Of a DNA stretch of 64,000 nucleotides, positions 13,756-24,860 are shown one piece after another (the first letter of the stretch is position 1; every line of letters begins with the position of its first letter). A model generated the notes under the pieces. That model was not told the origin of the DNA, searched no databases, and was given only the letters and a program-made list of their open reading frames with translations. The stretch spans positions 1,419,001 to 1,483,000 of the forward strand of contig CANUEZ040000031.1 in the NCBI GenBank assembly GCA_948099385.1, in the 5' to 3' direction. Both the position numbers and the translations under genes were made by a program. The DNA is from Fasciola hepatica. Its lineage: Eukaryota > Platyhelminthes > Trematoda > Plagiorchiida > Fasciolidae.

Positions 13756-13805
13756 TTCAGAGAATGACATAAACAAATTTACTATGCTGATTCAGATCAA
13801 CCTAG

Positions 13806-13960
13806 ACGGGAGCGGGATGGAGCAGTGCTAACAAACACAATTTCGAGGTGAATAGTTTAGGGTTCAAACTCTGCATGATATGGGGGATATACATCGCTGA
13901 TAAACTCTAACAAGAGCGGACCCCGAGTTTGGTTCTTTCGGGTGTGTGTCAGGTCGAATG
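13806..13960 (+). mobile_element. tRNA-derived SINE-like repeat, copy 2 (diverged)
   Basis: Plus-strand counterpart of the repeat just upstream, in opposite orientation. Shared landmarks in order are GGAGCAGTGCTAAC (weak A box), AGGGTTCAAACTC (a good B box), CGCTGATAAACTCTAACAAGAG and CTTTCGGGTGTG. Identity to copy 1 is roughly 65-75% by eye, so both are old. Two head-to-head members within 400 bases suggest the family is abundant in this genome. Confidence 0.55.
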
Positions 13961-16388
13961 ACTAGAAGTTCGTGTGTGGAAAGTGAAATCCAAGTGACAC
14001 TACTCACAAGTGATTGTGAGATATATCTAGCGGAGCTTTATGGTAGTGCGTGAATCAGATAGAAATAAAAGAACACATCAGGAACCAGAATTCGTTCATT
14101 CCCTCACACCTGAGTAGTTTGCAGAGGGAAAGCAAAGACAATCACACCTAACTAACCGGATATTTAGGAACATCGGTTAATGAAAATGAGATTCGTTTCT
14201 ATTCCAATCAAGAGATGCTCATTTATACGGCCCATCGCAGTAAAAGCATATTTACCATGCTAAGCATTTGCTTTTTGTACAGTCACATGAAGTGCGCAAT
14301 AGTCCCTTCTCTTTACCTTGTATATCCTGGTCAAATTTCGGAAATTTGATCAAATGCTCGCTCCTCTTATGCGTGCATGCATCAGATCACCCTTTTTAAG
14401 TTAGTTTAACATACGGTACAGGGATACTTTGGTTCTCCGTCAGAAATAAAAATCATTCAGTATACATGAAGAACAAATAGACAGTGCCTTTTACCCGGAA
14501 GGGATTGTCAAGATCCATCTTCCAGGATGGGTGCCATGAAAAAACTGAGACTTTTTTCATACCCTTTCACTCAAATACGTGACCAATTGTGTCTGAATAG
14601 CCCTCGATATCTGCCATGAAAGTCCGCTTGACAGAATAAAAGCTTTCAGAGTAGCTGCCATGGAAGAATAAATAATAATACATGAAAAACAGAACACTGA
14701 GAATATTTTTCCACGGGTCATGTGGTTTTGTTCTGGAATATTCACGTGATCAGGGGGCAATGTCGGGTGAACATTAGTGAACAAACTCCTCTTTCTTGAA
14801 ACTTTGCCCTACAATTGGCATTATTCTTGTTTACCAGAGCATCGTTTGTCCCTCATTCGTTCTGGTGTGCTGACCCGCCACGTTCTCATTGGAACGTGTC
14901 CACCGTAAAGTGAAAAAAATCAGGTGGTTGGTGTTTTCAGGATGCTTTCGGTGGGCACGAGCATTTTGCTTCTGCGCTCTTTTTTGACAGATATTACGCT
15001 CAGTATGAGTATGCGGAGGAGAGGGGTAGACGAAAGTGTCTTCAGTGACTCTATTCTCAAGCCAAGATACTGATATACATATGCTTACAAAATAGAAATG
15101 CTGAAGGAATCAACAGACCTATCGATGAACCGTTTATTCATACGGATAGTCGGCCAATCTGTCCATAAGCGGGGACACGGCAAAACAGTGCGTTGCAGTC
15201 ACAGCGCATTATATAACTAAGGGAGAATATAGAGAAACTAGAATCTTGGTTATATTCAACGGCAGTTGATTTAAACGTGTGTTCTCCTGGACGGAGAGTA
15301 AAGCTTCGAAAGTGCGTGCACTGATCCTGTGGTCGGTGGTAATTTTCTATGGAGTGTGAGATACGGTCGACACGTAAGTTGGAGACAATTCGAAAAAGAA
15401 GCCATGAGAGGATAAGAGACCTCACTAACTGCTTTATTTCGCGTGTTTTGTGAGGAGAAATCATACTAGGTTGCTGTCTTTACTGGTGCTGATGATACTC
15501 CAGCCTTGACATTTCTCGTCCGGGTTTTGATGGTTGAAGGGGTCGGACGAAACAACCAGCGATTGGTTTCAATTAGGTGAATAAAAATCGTAATTGGGCC
15601 CACCCACATCGGTCTTCGACTGTGATAATCTGTTATTTTATCATAAGTGGAAAAAAGATAATACAGAATTAAGGCGATCTGGGCAGCACATGCGAATTCC
15701 GTGATGCTGTGAATGGATTCAAGCCAAGTTTTTTATTAGGTGTATGTATACTGCTTCACGTTGTCCTTTTAGGGCATTCATGAGTATTTTAAGCATATGA
15801 TTGAGATAATTCTAATTGTTGTGTGATAGTTGGCTACATTTCGATAATATATGTGTGGCTGTGGTGACCGCGATCTCTTTATTGCTGTGAAGCTAATAGT
15901 CAAAAGGCTGCTTTTCCTTTTGATCACTTTATTCGGTTTAGTTATCTAACAGCTACCATTGCGCCTACCCAATAAGTCCCACCCTGTCTTTATTCATCTG
16001 GCACACTAAATACCAGTTGGAATACTGGATCGTTCTAGAACCATACCAGACCGCAATGTCACAACCAGTACGTCGATTATTGATTAATATAGTCGGAAAG
16101 TATAGGTTCCGATATTCAGAATGAACAGACATGTCTATCAACTGAAAGTGTCCAGTTCAGAGTACCGAAACCATATTACAAATAGCACTTTCTATGGCTT
16201 AAACACGACAAACCCCATCGCCTCCCACACACGGCAATCAAAAATGGTAATAACAAAATAGTAAACAGCAGTGAAAGGGAAAAATTGAAAAACAAAATCT
16301 TTCCACTATTTTTGTCCTTTTCTTTTCTTCGCAAAAGTTTCCTGCTATCCTATGATCCTTTGGCATGTCGTTTGAACCAGATCCGGGC
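13961..16388. other. Unassigned DNA
   Basis: No supported gene. A 108-codon minus-strand frame (15,138-15,464) is the longest; it lacks any recognised domain and its composition is unremarkable. I see no RNA gene or repeat edge in this stretch. Confidence 0.5.
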
Positions 16389-16395
16389 TATATAT

Positions 16396-16441
<46 letters not shown>

Positions 16442-16450
16442 ATATATATA
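16389..16450. repeat. (TA)n microsatellite
   Basis: About 62 bases of TA dinucleotides with two interruptions (TAGATA and TTTATA). Unlike the tract at 58.5 kb, its flanks are not inverted repeats of one another. Confidence 0.95.
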
Positions 16451-16744
16451 CTCTTTGAATAAGGGAACGTACGAACAAAAAATGCCCAGATAACATAACA
16501 TTCCCACGCACATCTAAACCAATTCATTGGGTATCTTGAGTAACTGACAAGAAAACACTACCACATATTGAGGTATGTCACATATTGGAGATAAGCGTGC
16601 CATTATCTTCACAGGGGTAAAGAGAATGTGGATTACTCACAGTTTTCGCACTGAGCAAGGTTTCACAAACAGGCCAATCGCTGAGAACCATCGGGCAACT
16701 TTCGGCAACGCACTTCCGAAAATTAAAATAAGTGCCTCGCTGAA

Positions 16745-17148
16745 TATCATTGAATATATGAAAAAGCCTCGATGAATTTTCGTCCTTTCTAAATTAAACA
16801 TGCTGAATTTCTCGCCCACTGGAATTGACCTCTTGAATCGATTGTATTGTTTTGAGAATTCACTTACAAGGAACATATCTGACCACTTCAAGTAACAATT
16901 TTAAATTCTCAGGTGAAAAATAGTTCGCGCTCATGCTTGTGAGCATCAATTATTCTGAGATACGATCCAAGTGTACCCGAGGTCAGTGGTTTGAATATTA
17001 CCGACTAGAAGTATTGTCTTCGGTCTGGACTGGCTGCTGTCATACTTTAATTCAGCTTTAGTCAACAGTAGATCAATATAGTGCTGTTCTCGAAAGTTTC
17101 TTCATAATCTCAAAGGCACATTGTGGATCCTCAACACAGTTCTATTTT
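16745..17148 (+). repeat. 404-bp direct copy of part of the left inverted-repeat arm
   Basis: Positions 16,745-17,148 match 19,363-19,766 with a constant offset of 2,618 and no indels; I noted about six substitutions. A third, inverted copy lies in the right arm at about 27,666-28,069. At a site that distinguishes the arms (GGATCCTCAACAC versus the right arm's GATCCACAACAC), this copy follows the left arm. It was therefore probably copied from the left arm after the arms had diverged. Its edges are sharp: TATCA on the left and TCTATTTT on the right. Confidence 0.93.
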
Positions 17149-17414
17149 GACGGCCACATTCACTAGTCACGTAGTTCTTGTTCTTTCTGAGTACCAGGTT
17201 TGGATGTAAAAAATGATCCATCGTGAGAATAGTGAGACAAGCTGGAGGTAGATTAGGGACGGATACACTGGAGGAGGGGAGGGGAGGTGAGACTTGTTGT
17301 GATATATTACACCAAATCCTTTGAGGAATCTTTCTTATCTCCGAACTACCTAGTTTATATATGCAGTAACCAGTGGATATTTGTGAAGCTGATCTATTTA
17401 CCCATGGGTTGCAT

Positions 17415-17612
17415 TCAGTTTGTTTGTTCGAATGGTGTCAAAAACCTAACCTTGAACGTTAGACTCCCCTGACAGTAATCACCACTCATTTTTTCGATCC
17501 ATGACAAAAATCGGCTGTCATATCCCTCGAGGTTCAGCTTCCTCAAGTCTGGGGCTTGGTACCTCACCTTGTCAAAATGAACCGGCTGTCTACGAGCAGT
17601 AAGGTACATGTA
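17415..17612 (-). CDS. Candidate extracellular-domain exon (unrecognised)
   Basis: A minus-strand open stretch of about 65 codons ends with a stop at 17,415. It contains LEGYDSRFLSWIEK and then GSLTFKVRFLTPF, an alternating hydrophobic pattern typical of two beta strands. A similar pattern (short strand, charged turn, then S-L-x-x-x-V-x-F strand) appears in the minus-strand segments at 59.5, 54.7 and 40.4 kb, so I group it tentatively with them. A possible donor (AAG|GTGAGG) lies inside the frame near 17,560, which would shorten it. No database family is claimed. Confidence 0.25.
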   Translation of the reverse strand, partial: YMYLTARRQPVHFDKVRYQAPDLRKLNLEGYDSRFLSWIEKMSGDYCQGSLTFKVRFLTPFEQTN

Positions 17613-18470
17613 CCCTGACATGGTTCAAAATGAAAATACTTTTAATCATTTACTCAAAGCGTGTATTCAAGAATAATGTATGGCCTGTTTAATCTCATTG
17701 CGGTTGATTTGAAAAATTTCAAAAAAGGAAACATACTTACAGTACAAACTTACTTAGGAAGCCCCACTGTAACGAAATCTTTCAAAGGCGATTAGGAAGG
17801 AGGAAAAACGTCTGAAATAGTAGCTTGAATGGTAGAATATGATAAGCCTACAATTTTATCCAACAAATTCACAAACATTTCCTCTCTTTGACTCAATAGG
17901 AAAAAAATGCCCAAGGTCATAAGGCCGGTACAGCCCTTCTGCATTTTCAAGTGAGCGGTGTTGAAAGGAAACAAAAAAGAACTAGTGCTTCTCTGTCAAA
18001 ATGATATGTTGAAAAACCTCAGCACAAATCGGTATGGAACAATCTGCTTCACAAGGATTTAAAGAAATTTCCAACTTCAATAATAAAACCCATTTTGTAA
18101 TGGAGAACAGATTGAATTGCTATATTACCTTTACTGAATATTAGAAAACCATTAAATAGCCTTCCCAGAATAAAAACAATAAATGCCACATATTTGTTTT
18201 CAACATGAAATATATGACTTCATGAAGGTTGATGGCTGTAGAACATAGAAAATACTGAATAAAGTTTTAACACGAGTTCAGAAACAAACAAACGTCTTTT
18301 TCCTAGCAAAAGTAAAAAAATATGCCGACTTTAGGAAAGGTATTTCGCATGAAACGGCGCTTGACGGGGCTGCTTACGTTGAAATTATTTGACCACCCAT
18401 ACATTTTTAACTGCTTTCAACGTCACGCACCAATACTCTGAATGAAGCATGCCATTTCTGATTATTAGAT

Positions 18471-18728
18471 ATGATTTACTATGCAGTAACAACCCTAGTT
18501 CGCCACTTTGGGGCTGGTTCTATTAAACTGTTCGGAATTATCAGTCATACTTATCTACCCAGCCCACAGTGGGACTGGATCCCGCAATTGTTGATTATGA
18601 GTCAAATTTGTGTTCAAAAGAGACGCAACGGGTCAAAAGTAGCAGACAATTCGTTGGGAAATATGGTACACAAAGATCATCAATATGCTATTCCAAACGA
18701 AATGCAAAATGCTGATTTGCTTTATTAG
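18471..18728 (+). CDS. Uncharacterised 85-codon frame in left arm; longer partner in right arm
   Basis: Starts at an ATG and contains W-D-W-I-P-Q and the basic segment QKRRNGSKV. The inverted partner (28,526-28,909, minus) begins identically and runs to 127 codons because a small difference near 18,703 shifts the frame here. No domain is recognised. It could be a chance frame kept open by recent duplication, so I give low weight to it being coding. Confidence 0.2.
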   Translation: MIYYAVTTLVRHFGAGSIKLFGIISHTYLPSPQWDWIPQLLIMSQICVQKRRNGSKVADNSLGNMVHKDHQYAIPNEMQNADLLY

Positions 18729-19795
18729 CCAGATCGAAAGCAAAATGAAGTAATTCATGATCAATATTTCATAACATTCAACCAAACTTTAATCTGCATG
18801 ACTGGATTGTCATTTTCTCTCAGCGGAACCACGGACTCTAGGAGGAAATCCAAAATAAAATTAGACATTACTGAATTAGAAAAACACATCCAGTGACCAG
18901 TACAGAACCCCGTAAACGTTGAAGTTGGTTAAATATGAATGATGTATAACTTGTCCGTGTAACGCACCAAATGGCTACTTTCTCTTTGCAGCTCTCATTC
19001 AATTGAAAATATGTCGTAAACAGATACCCGAGTATTACAATAAGTACCACGATATATCTTCCAAGATTACTGTCGTATAGCCCTCCGACACGAATTTACT
19101 CCAAAATTCGTACATGATTTCATTTCACTATAGGGTACTATAGCGTAGGTTGGACATTCATGGATAACGATGGTGAATATTTGCGATCAAACTCCCAGTT
19201 ATGAAACTGAGAGAAGAACATACACAAATTAAATTATCAAATATCTACGCGTCGCTAAGTTGCAATCAATGAAGTATTTAGGTGATAGTCGTGCGTCGTT
19301 TGCCAAATGATACTGGGAATTTTCTGATACGAGTGAATGATTAAATTGTGTGATTTGCTGACTATCACTGAATATATGAAAAAGCCTCAATGAATTTTCG
19401 TCCTTTCTAAATTAAACATGCTGAATTTCTCGCCCACTAGAATTGGCCTCTTGAATCGATTGTATTGTTTTGAGAATTCACTTACAAGGAACATATCTGA
19501 CCACTTCAAGTAACAATTTTAAATTCTCAGGTGAAAAACAGTTCGCGCTCATGCTTGTGAGCATCAATTATTCTGAGATACGATCCAAGTGTACCCGAGG
19601 TCAGTGGTTTGAATATTACCGACTAGAAGTATTGTCTTCGGTCTGGACTGGCTGCTGTCATACTTTAGTTCAGCTTTAGTCAACAGTAGATCAATATAGT
19701 GCTGTTCTCGAAAGTTTCTTCATAATCTCAAAGGCACATTGTGGATCCTCAACACAGTTCTATTTTCTCCGACATGGGTGGCAGAACCAACTGAT

Positions 19796-20020
19796 TTACA
19801 TGACCAATCCATCGTGACGTTCGATTTTGTTTGTGACTTCAAGGTCAGGCAGATTTGCGATTTCAATATCCACTTTGGGATTGGACACCAGCAATCTGTC
19901 GGCAAGTATATACCCGTGGAATGCGACCGATGTCATTGGTCGGATACCTTGGTGGTGACTGCACCTTAAAAAATTTTCTAAATATAAATAGTGCTCTTGC
20001 AATGTTCTATCGTAGATCAC
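19796..20020 (-). CDS. Candidate exon conserved in both arms (74 codons, left copy)
   Basis: A minus-strand frame with Q-E-H-Y-L-Y-x-E-N-F-L-R-C, then R-P-M-T-S-V-A-F-H-G-Y and a final A-N-L-P-D-L-E-V-T-N-K-I-E-R-H-D. The right-arm partner at 27,412-27,636 (plus) has the same length and stop, with about eight replacements in 74 residues. Both copies remain open despite visible nucleotide divergence, which hints at coding but is weak evidence over so short a stretch. I do not recognise the protein. Confidence 0.25.
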   Translation of the reverse strand: MIYDRTLQEHYLYLENFLRCSHHQGIRPMTSVAFHGYILADRLLVSNPKVDIEIANLPDLEVTNKIERHDGLVM

Positions 20021-20169
20021 CTCGTAATTAACAAAGTGAATTATCCCTCAAGAGTAATCTGGGGCTAGGATTAGGCGTTTCTGAAAAATTTCAATAGATA
20101 ATTTAAGGTCTGAAGGTATTTGAATCCCACGAGGACGGCAGAATGAGTTACCAAAGGTGGTTATTTAAC

Positions 20170-20409
20170 TCAATTTATCACCGAAGTTGAATCGACCTTT
20201 GTAAAGAAGCGTGCTTGTTTCACATCTAAGCGAATGCGTTCAAATGTTGGATGTCGGCATATATCCTTCCCGATGGCCAAATTATGATGACTTGGATCCA
20301 CATATAGCCAAGTTTCTTCTCTATTCCTGTATGACGATCGAAAATCTGACCACTCTCTTTGATCATCAGCTGCAGCCCTTATCGTAGAATACGATATCCG
20401 CTTCAGCTC
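20170..20409 (-). CDS. Candidate exon conserved in both arms (79 codons, no ATG; left copy)
   Basis: A minus-strand frame with no start codon runs between stops. It reads through A-A-A-D-D-Q-R-E-W-S-D-F-R, N-R-E-E-T-W-L-Y-V, C-R-H-P-T-F-E-R-I-R-L-D-V-K-Q and F-F-T-K-V-D to a stop at 20,170. The right arm keeps the same frame and stop at 27,023-27,262 with only a few replacements. The charged, Trp-containing composition looks protein-like, and it would have to be an internal or terminal exon. A related but diverged piece (A-A-A-D-G followed by different sequence) lies at the inner edge, 22,572-22,660 on the minus strand. Function unknown. Confidence 0.3.
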   Translation of the reverse strand, partial: ELKRISYSTIRAAADDQREWSDFRSSYRNREETWLYVDPSHHNLAIGKDICRHPTFERIRLDVKQARFFTKVDSTSVIN

Positions 20410-20949
20410 TTACCATACAGGCATCCCTCGCAAGAACCACTGCCAACTTGAAGAATGCCAAGCAAGCCATTTCGTGCATCTGAAAAACCGACGACTTTTA
20501 TTAGCTCTCTGCGTCTGTAGGTACGATATGTATGTGATACTTACTCGATGTGATGATCAGTGCAAAAGATAGCTTCCTTTGCTGCCTGAACGAGAAAGCT
20601 CTCCTATCAACTTTATGACGGAGACAGAAGACGCCAATAGAGCCTTCCATTTCTAAGATTTTCCTCTAGAATTGAGCTAACCACGAAAATTCTGTATCGG
20701 CCGCTATGGAAAATGCACAAACCCAGACGAGACTTTAAATAAGTTCCTCCATATTTTGTAAAACGGACACTTTTTTCCTAGCTAACTAGAGGAATTAAAA
20801 AACACTTGTACAATGACACTGACCATGAAATACAACTGATTCGCCAAAATAACTTCTTACGTGACAATAAATATTCCTACTCATTATAACAAAGGAAACG
20901 GACGTGTGCAGACCCACAAAAAATCCTAAGAGAGAAAGAGAGTGACGTT

Positions 20950-21135
20950 TCAATTAAAATTCCATATAGACCGAGCAGCTGTGAAAGAATCAAAAACATC
21001 CACAAAGACTCCCATTCCCATACAGTCTGCCGCGTGGATAATACTTTGAAACGCCCCTTCGTAAAAGGCTAGGGAACAAATAAGCCTGCGATGGCAAAAT
21101 AACTGCGTGTACAAACTCACTTTCAAAGAATGCAC
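20950..21135 (-). CDS. Candidate exon conserved in both arms (left copy)
   Basis: A minus-strand frame containing A-F-x-S-I-I-H-A-A-D-C-M-G-M-G-V-F and D-V-F-D-S-F-T-A-A-R-S-I-W. It begins near a possible acceptor (CCAAAATAG). The right-arm partner (26,297-26,482, plus) has the same length and stop and about eight replacements in 61 residues. The left copy has a donor-like AAA|GTGAGT near its start that the right copy has lost. It looks like a helical fragment; I do not recognise the family. Confidence 0.28.
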   Translation of the reverse strand: MHSLKVSLYTQLFCHRRLICSLAFYEGAFQSIIHAADCMGMGVFVDVFDSFTAARSIWNFN

Positions 21136-22571
21136 GGCAAACTATTTTGGATAAATCGATGGACAACTTAAGATCAGAATAACGGAGAATGATTGAAAAG
21201 CCAAATGCAGACTTTCAGAATAAACCGCCTCAGCAGAGGAAGAGCTAGATTCGGCAATCACAATTTTCAGGTCACAGCAGAGGGGCAGAAGTAATTAGCC
21301 GGCGAAACTTATTTTTTTATTCAATCCTTTCACGGTACATCATTAGATTGTGAACACTTTTCTGGCTGCTTCAGGTTCAGCCTAAACGAGCTGCTTTGGT
21401 AAAATCTATCGTTTTTCACACTCCGCCCCTTTTTTGAAGCTGCTTCGATGAGCAAACGAAAACAAATAGTTTCGTTAGGGATACTGCCCTGAACATCTTA
21501 TCCACATCCAACGCAGCTATTCTACAAATTAGGAGCAAAAATTACATAGACAAAGTACTGAACCATAATAATTGTTCCGAGAAGTGAACATATAGGAAAA
21601 CGTCGTGCGACACCGAGACCAAGTTGAAATTGGACTCTGAAGACCTGAATCCCCAGTTCACCGTAAACATCAGCAGACCATGTTTTCCATTTCCATAACT
21701 TTGCTCTCATGAACCCAGTCCCGTCATGCCTTGCTTTGTCCTCCTAGTCGTACAGCAAGCCAAGTGCATCAAGTACGGTAACCCTGAATAGCTATCCCCA
21801 AACTAACTAAGGGAATTGTTGAGTGCAGTGCTATCTCAATTGTTCTCTTCCGAAGTTTTACTAGGATACACATTCCCAAACAAGCACATTGTTGCAAATA
21901 TGTCAAAGATTTTTATTTTTACTTAATTAGGCAATAGAAATACACTTTCGGATTTCCTTTGAAACAGTCTGAACAAGTTTTCAGCGAATCTATTTTTCAT
22001 CGCATTTTGCAGTACATCCTCCAACTGTGTGATGTTTCCTTTGGGCTGCAATGCTTATCGCTCTATCAGACAAACTCTTTCACGACACCACTTCTTTTTA
22101 TAACTGACATCTCTCTAAGGCTTTGTCCGTCAGTTACGGAGGGACTATTCAAAACCCCAACATTGATTGAACTAGTCATTTTAGAAAAAAGTGTTTAATA
22201 AACCAGAAAATGCTATTTGTTCAGTGAAGATCAAAAAACCCCTACTGCTATTCGGTTTGTATCCCACCCCATTCACCCTCATAAGTCTCACCTTTTCCCC
22301 CACGCTATTTCCTGGTTTAAGAGAAAACATCTTTATACCACCCAGTTTTTATGCTTGTGTTTTCTCTATGGCAACCCTATTATAAATAATATTGCTGACT
22401 TCTTTCTTAGCAATGGTTTCATAATACAACTCATAGGTTCAAATCTAACGCTAATCGTGGCCTCCTGGTCACATTGTCGAAAGTCCCAGCTTACTCATCC
22501 ACTCGTTCCTAAATCCCAACTTTCTCTTCGCGCACGAGTGCAGGTAGGTTATAGCATCACCGTTCACACCA

Positions 22572-24860
22572 TCAGCTGCAGCCTTTTTCCGTAGAATAAG
22601 GTATCCGCTCCAGCTCAAGCAATAAGGACATCCTCCAAACAACTGGAACAGAACGGAGAGGTATTGTAATACGGGCACAACTGTAGTTCACCGAAAAATG
22701 TAATTTTACACACAAATTCTGCATCTGAAAATGAAGAACCGATACGCAATGAGTAAAAGCGTTTGCCTTTACCCGAATTAATTAGAACTTTATGATATGG
22801 TATGGGATATTTTAGCTCTTGAGATGCTTAGGTTTTCACCATCGGCTGTAGTTTGATCTCTATCATATCAGACGTGACCCTGCATGCCCGTTTTTCTTGG
22901 GGAATCTTGAATTACATTTCAAGTTCTATCAAAGCGTACTCCAACGTCCCGTTCGTCTTTGTTCAACTAATGTTGCAGCTGCGAATCCTCCTTCTATCGA
23001 CGTGAAACAAGAAAACTTTCTCATCAAAAGACGCGGGTATGGTTTTACTCCACAGGGTTTTCCACTCATCCGAATGTTTTGCGAATAAGAATTTGTTTTG
23101 GGAGGCACCTCAGGGGGCACTGGCAGGTTGATTCAGATTTAAGTCACCGATGATCAGCTTTCCGGGAACTGACTGGACCACACAAGCAAAACCGTTCCGC
23201 TTGCCGCAGATAGAACCTTTCTTCAAGCTGGGCAGTTTTCTTTCAGTTAACTATATCAACGTCCGCAAATCGTGAACCTAGTGAGAAAGCATAGCGCTAC
23301 TGCATTCTAATCGGTCAATACTACGCGTTCGATGAGGCGATTTATCTTATCTATGGCTAGCTTCTCGGTCTTCCAGTTTTCGATACAAGTTTTCAAATCT
23401 AGCAAGCATAGGAGCAACAACATTTTGTTGATAGACTTCTAAACTTCAAGTACTAGTTTATCCAGTGATCAGCTGTTTATAAATTATTTGCGAACAGTTG
23501 AATGGTTTACAAAGATAAGTTAGAAAAATGATATGATTGCCCATTTTTTCAGGCATCTTATATTATTTGTGAAAAATGGAAGCTTTCAAACATTTCATTG
23601 AACTGACTCAAACAATATTTGTTCATTCTCTGTAGCACTGTTCTCGGATCTTCTCGGTCACCTCCAGCACAGTGACGCAGCAGGGCCATCTGGAACTTCG
23701 TTCTGAAAATAGATCCGTAGATACCGCAACATCGTGATATTTCTGCTTCCATATACTCCGTGTTTCAGTCAAACGATTCGAAAAACCATACCTTATTGGA
23801 ACGAGGTGGGTGTTGCAAATGTTCTAGACATATTCATTCTTTGATGGCTATGGGGTATTTATAACTCATCCAACACTAGATTCAGAGTAGTCCCACGAGC
23901 GCCAGTAACACAAATGACCTGCCTACAAATTATGTCGAATTTTGGCACAAAATACATCGTTTGCATAAAGTGCATCGTGATCATAGCCAAGTCTTTGGAT
24001 GAAAACGGGTTGGTCAGCTTATACCCCCAAACAATTTTGCTGGATGTTTTGTCTATTTGCAAACGGATAGGTTTATCAGGCTCCGATTGCTGGAGATAAC
24101 TTTTGGTTACTGATTGATGTCGTGTCGCGGTATGGTATCACTAAGGTGCTCTCATGTACAACCGAGTGAACCTTCGCATGTTCCACGTTGCGTGGTTGTA
24201 TTTTCTACAGTGAACTTCTTTGGAAACAGTCATGGCTTAGGGTAGTAACATTGATTTCACACAAACAAGGAATACGTACTTCACCAGATTGAACTTCAAT
24301 TCTAATCCCTGTCTCGAGCGGACAAATATAATATTAACTGACCCGGGGTGCGGTAGAAGATATACTTAATTGCCAGAGGTTATTTTTTCGAATACTGCCG
24401 ATCATCAGGTGGAATGTTATTGACTATGGGTAGACATAGTTTTCCAAAGCCGAGTAACTAGTTATACAGCAAATTTCCCGAAAACAATCAGGAAGTTGGG
24501 ATAGGATCCACGGACAAAACGCCGACAAATACGGAATAGAACACGGACTTCCTCCCGAGCAATGACGACTATTTCCCTAATATTGATGGAGCACATAACA
24601 GTCGTCAACTTGATCTATGGCTGGCAGAGATATTGAAAGTCAATTCCAGTTAAGACCGTGAATGTTCATCTCCACTCGACAAAGAGTCATTTACTGAAGG
24701 TCCCGTGTTATGTCACTGATTAAAAAAACAATACCTACGGTAGTTCAACTATGACGACAAAGGCGTTTATGTGAAATGAGGCAAAAATCACATTCAGATT
24801 ACCTACGAATATAAACCCTAAGTTCATTGATTGCTCGACCGTCATCTGCATGTAGGTTAT
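22572..24860. other. Spacer of the inverted repeat
   Basis: This 2.3-kb stretch is unique with respect to the arms. Its first about 90 bases, read on the minus strand, resemble the arm region near 20.35-20.46 kb (shared GAGCGGATA, TTATTCTAC, GGCTGCAGCTGATG). A diverged arm-derived fragment therefore abuts the inner edge. The stretch 23,280-24,290 is one member of the diverged pair described separately. A 63-codon plus-strand frame at 22,897-23,088 ends in R-M-F-C-E, which faintly resembles the end of a lectin-like domain but is too little to call. Confidence 0.7.
23280..24290 (-). pseudogene. Diverged gene-derived segment, copy 1 (partner at 31.1-32.2 kb)
   Basis: Read on the minus strand, this aligns end to end with plus-strand 31,130-32,160 at roughly 65-75% identity. 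Conserved translated pieces, spread over several frames, include R-L-G-Y-D-H-D-A-L-Y with V-F-C-A-K-I-R, then K-Q-K-Y-H-D-V with L-F-S-E, E-V-T-E-K-I-R-E-Q-C, L-S-Q-F-N-E-M with S-F-H-F, and I-E-N-W-K-T-E with E-R-V-V. Stops and frameshifts break it up in both copies, so it is a decayed gene or transposon coding region duplicated in inverted orientation. I could not identify the parent protein. Confidence 0.55.

Larger units (their letters stand above)
17813..22571 (+). repeat. Left arm of large inverted repeat (palindrome)
   Basis: This arm is the reverse complement of 24,861-29,576. From about 19,796 to 22,571 the paired coordinates always sum to 47,432, so there is no net indel in 2.8 kb; further out the sum drifts to about 47,380. 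The innermost 1.4 kb (21,150-22,571) is nearly identical between arms, while the outer 3.3 kb differs at roughly 5-7% of sites by eye. The inner edge is CGTTCACACCA at 22,571, after which the sequences diverge. The arm carries several frames that stay open in both copies, described separately. Confidence 0.97.

Noticed and set aside
15138..15464. Possible reverse-transcriptase tail antisense to this frame
   Set aside because: Only one short block (E-K-L-E-S-W-L) resembled an RT-downstream motif and the rest did not follow.
16345..16527. Ile-Tyr-rich frame at the first TA tract
   Set aside because: Artefact of the dinucleotide repeat.
22217..22594. 125-codon plus-strand frame (138-codon mirror at 24,799-25,215) as a gene
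   Set aside because: It has no ATG at its start, an unremarkable composition, and its identity between arms is explained by the near-identical inner palindrome, so conservation adds no evidence of coding.
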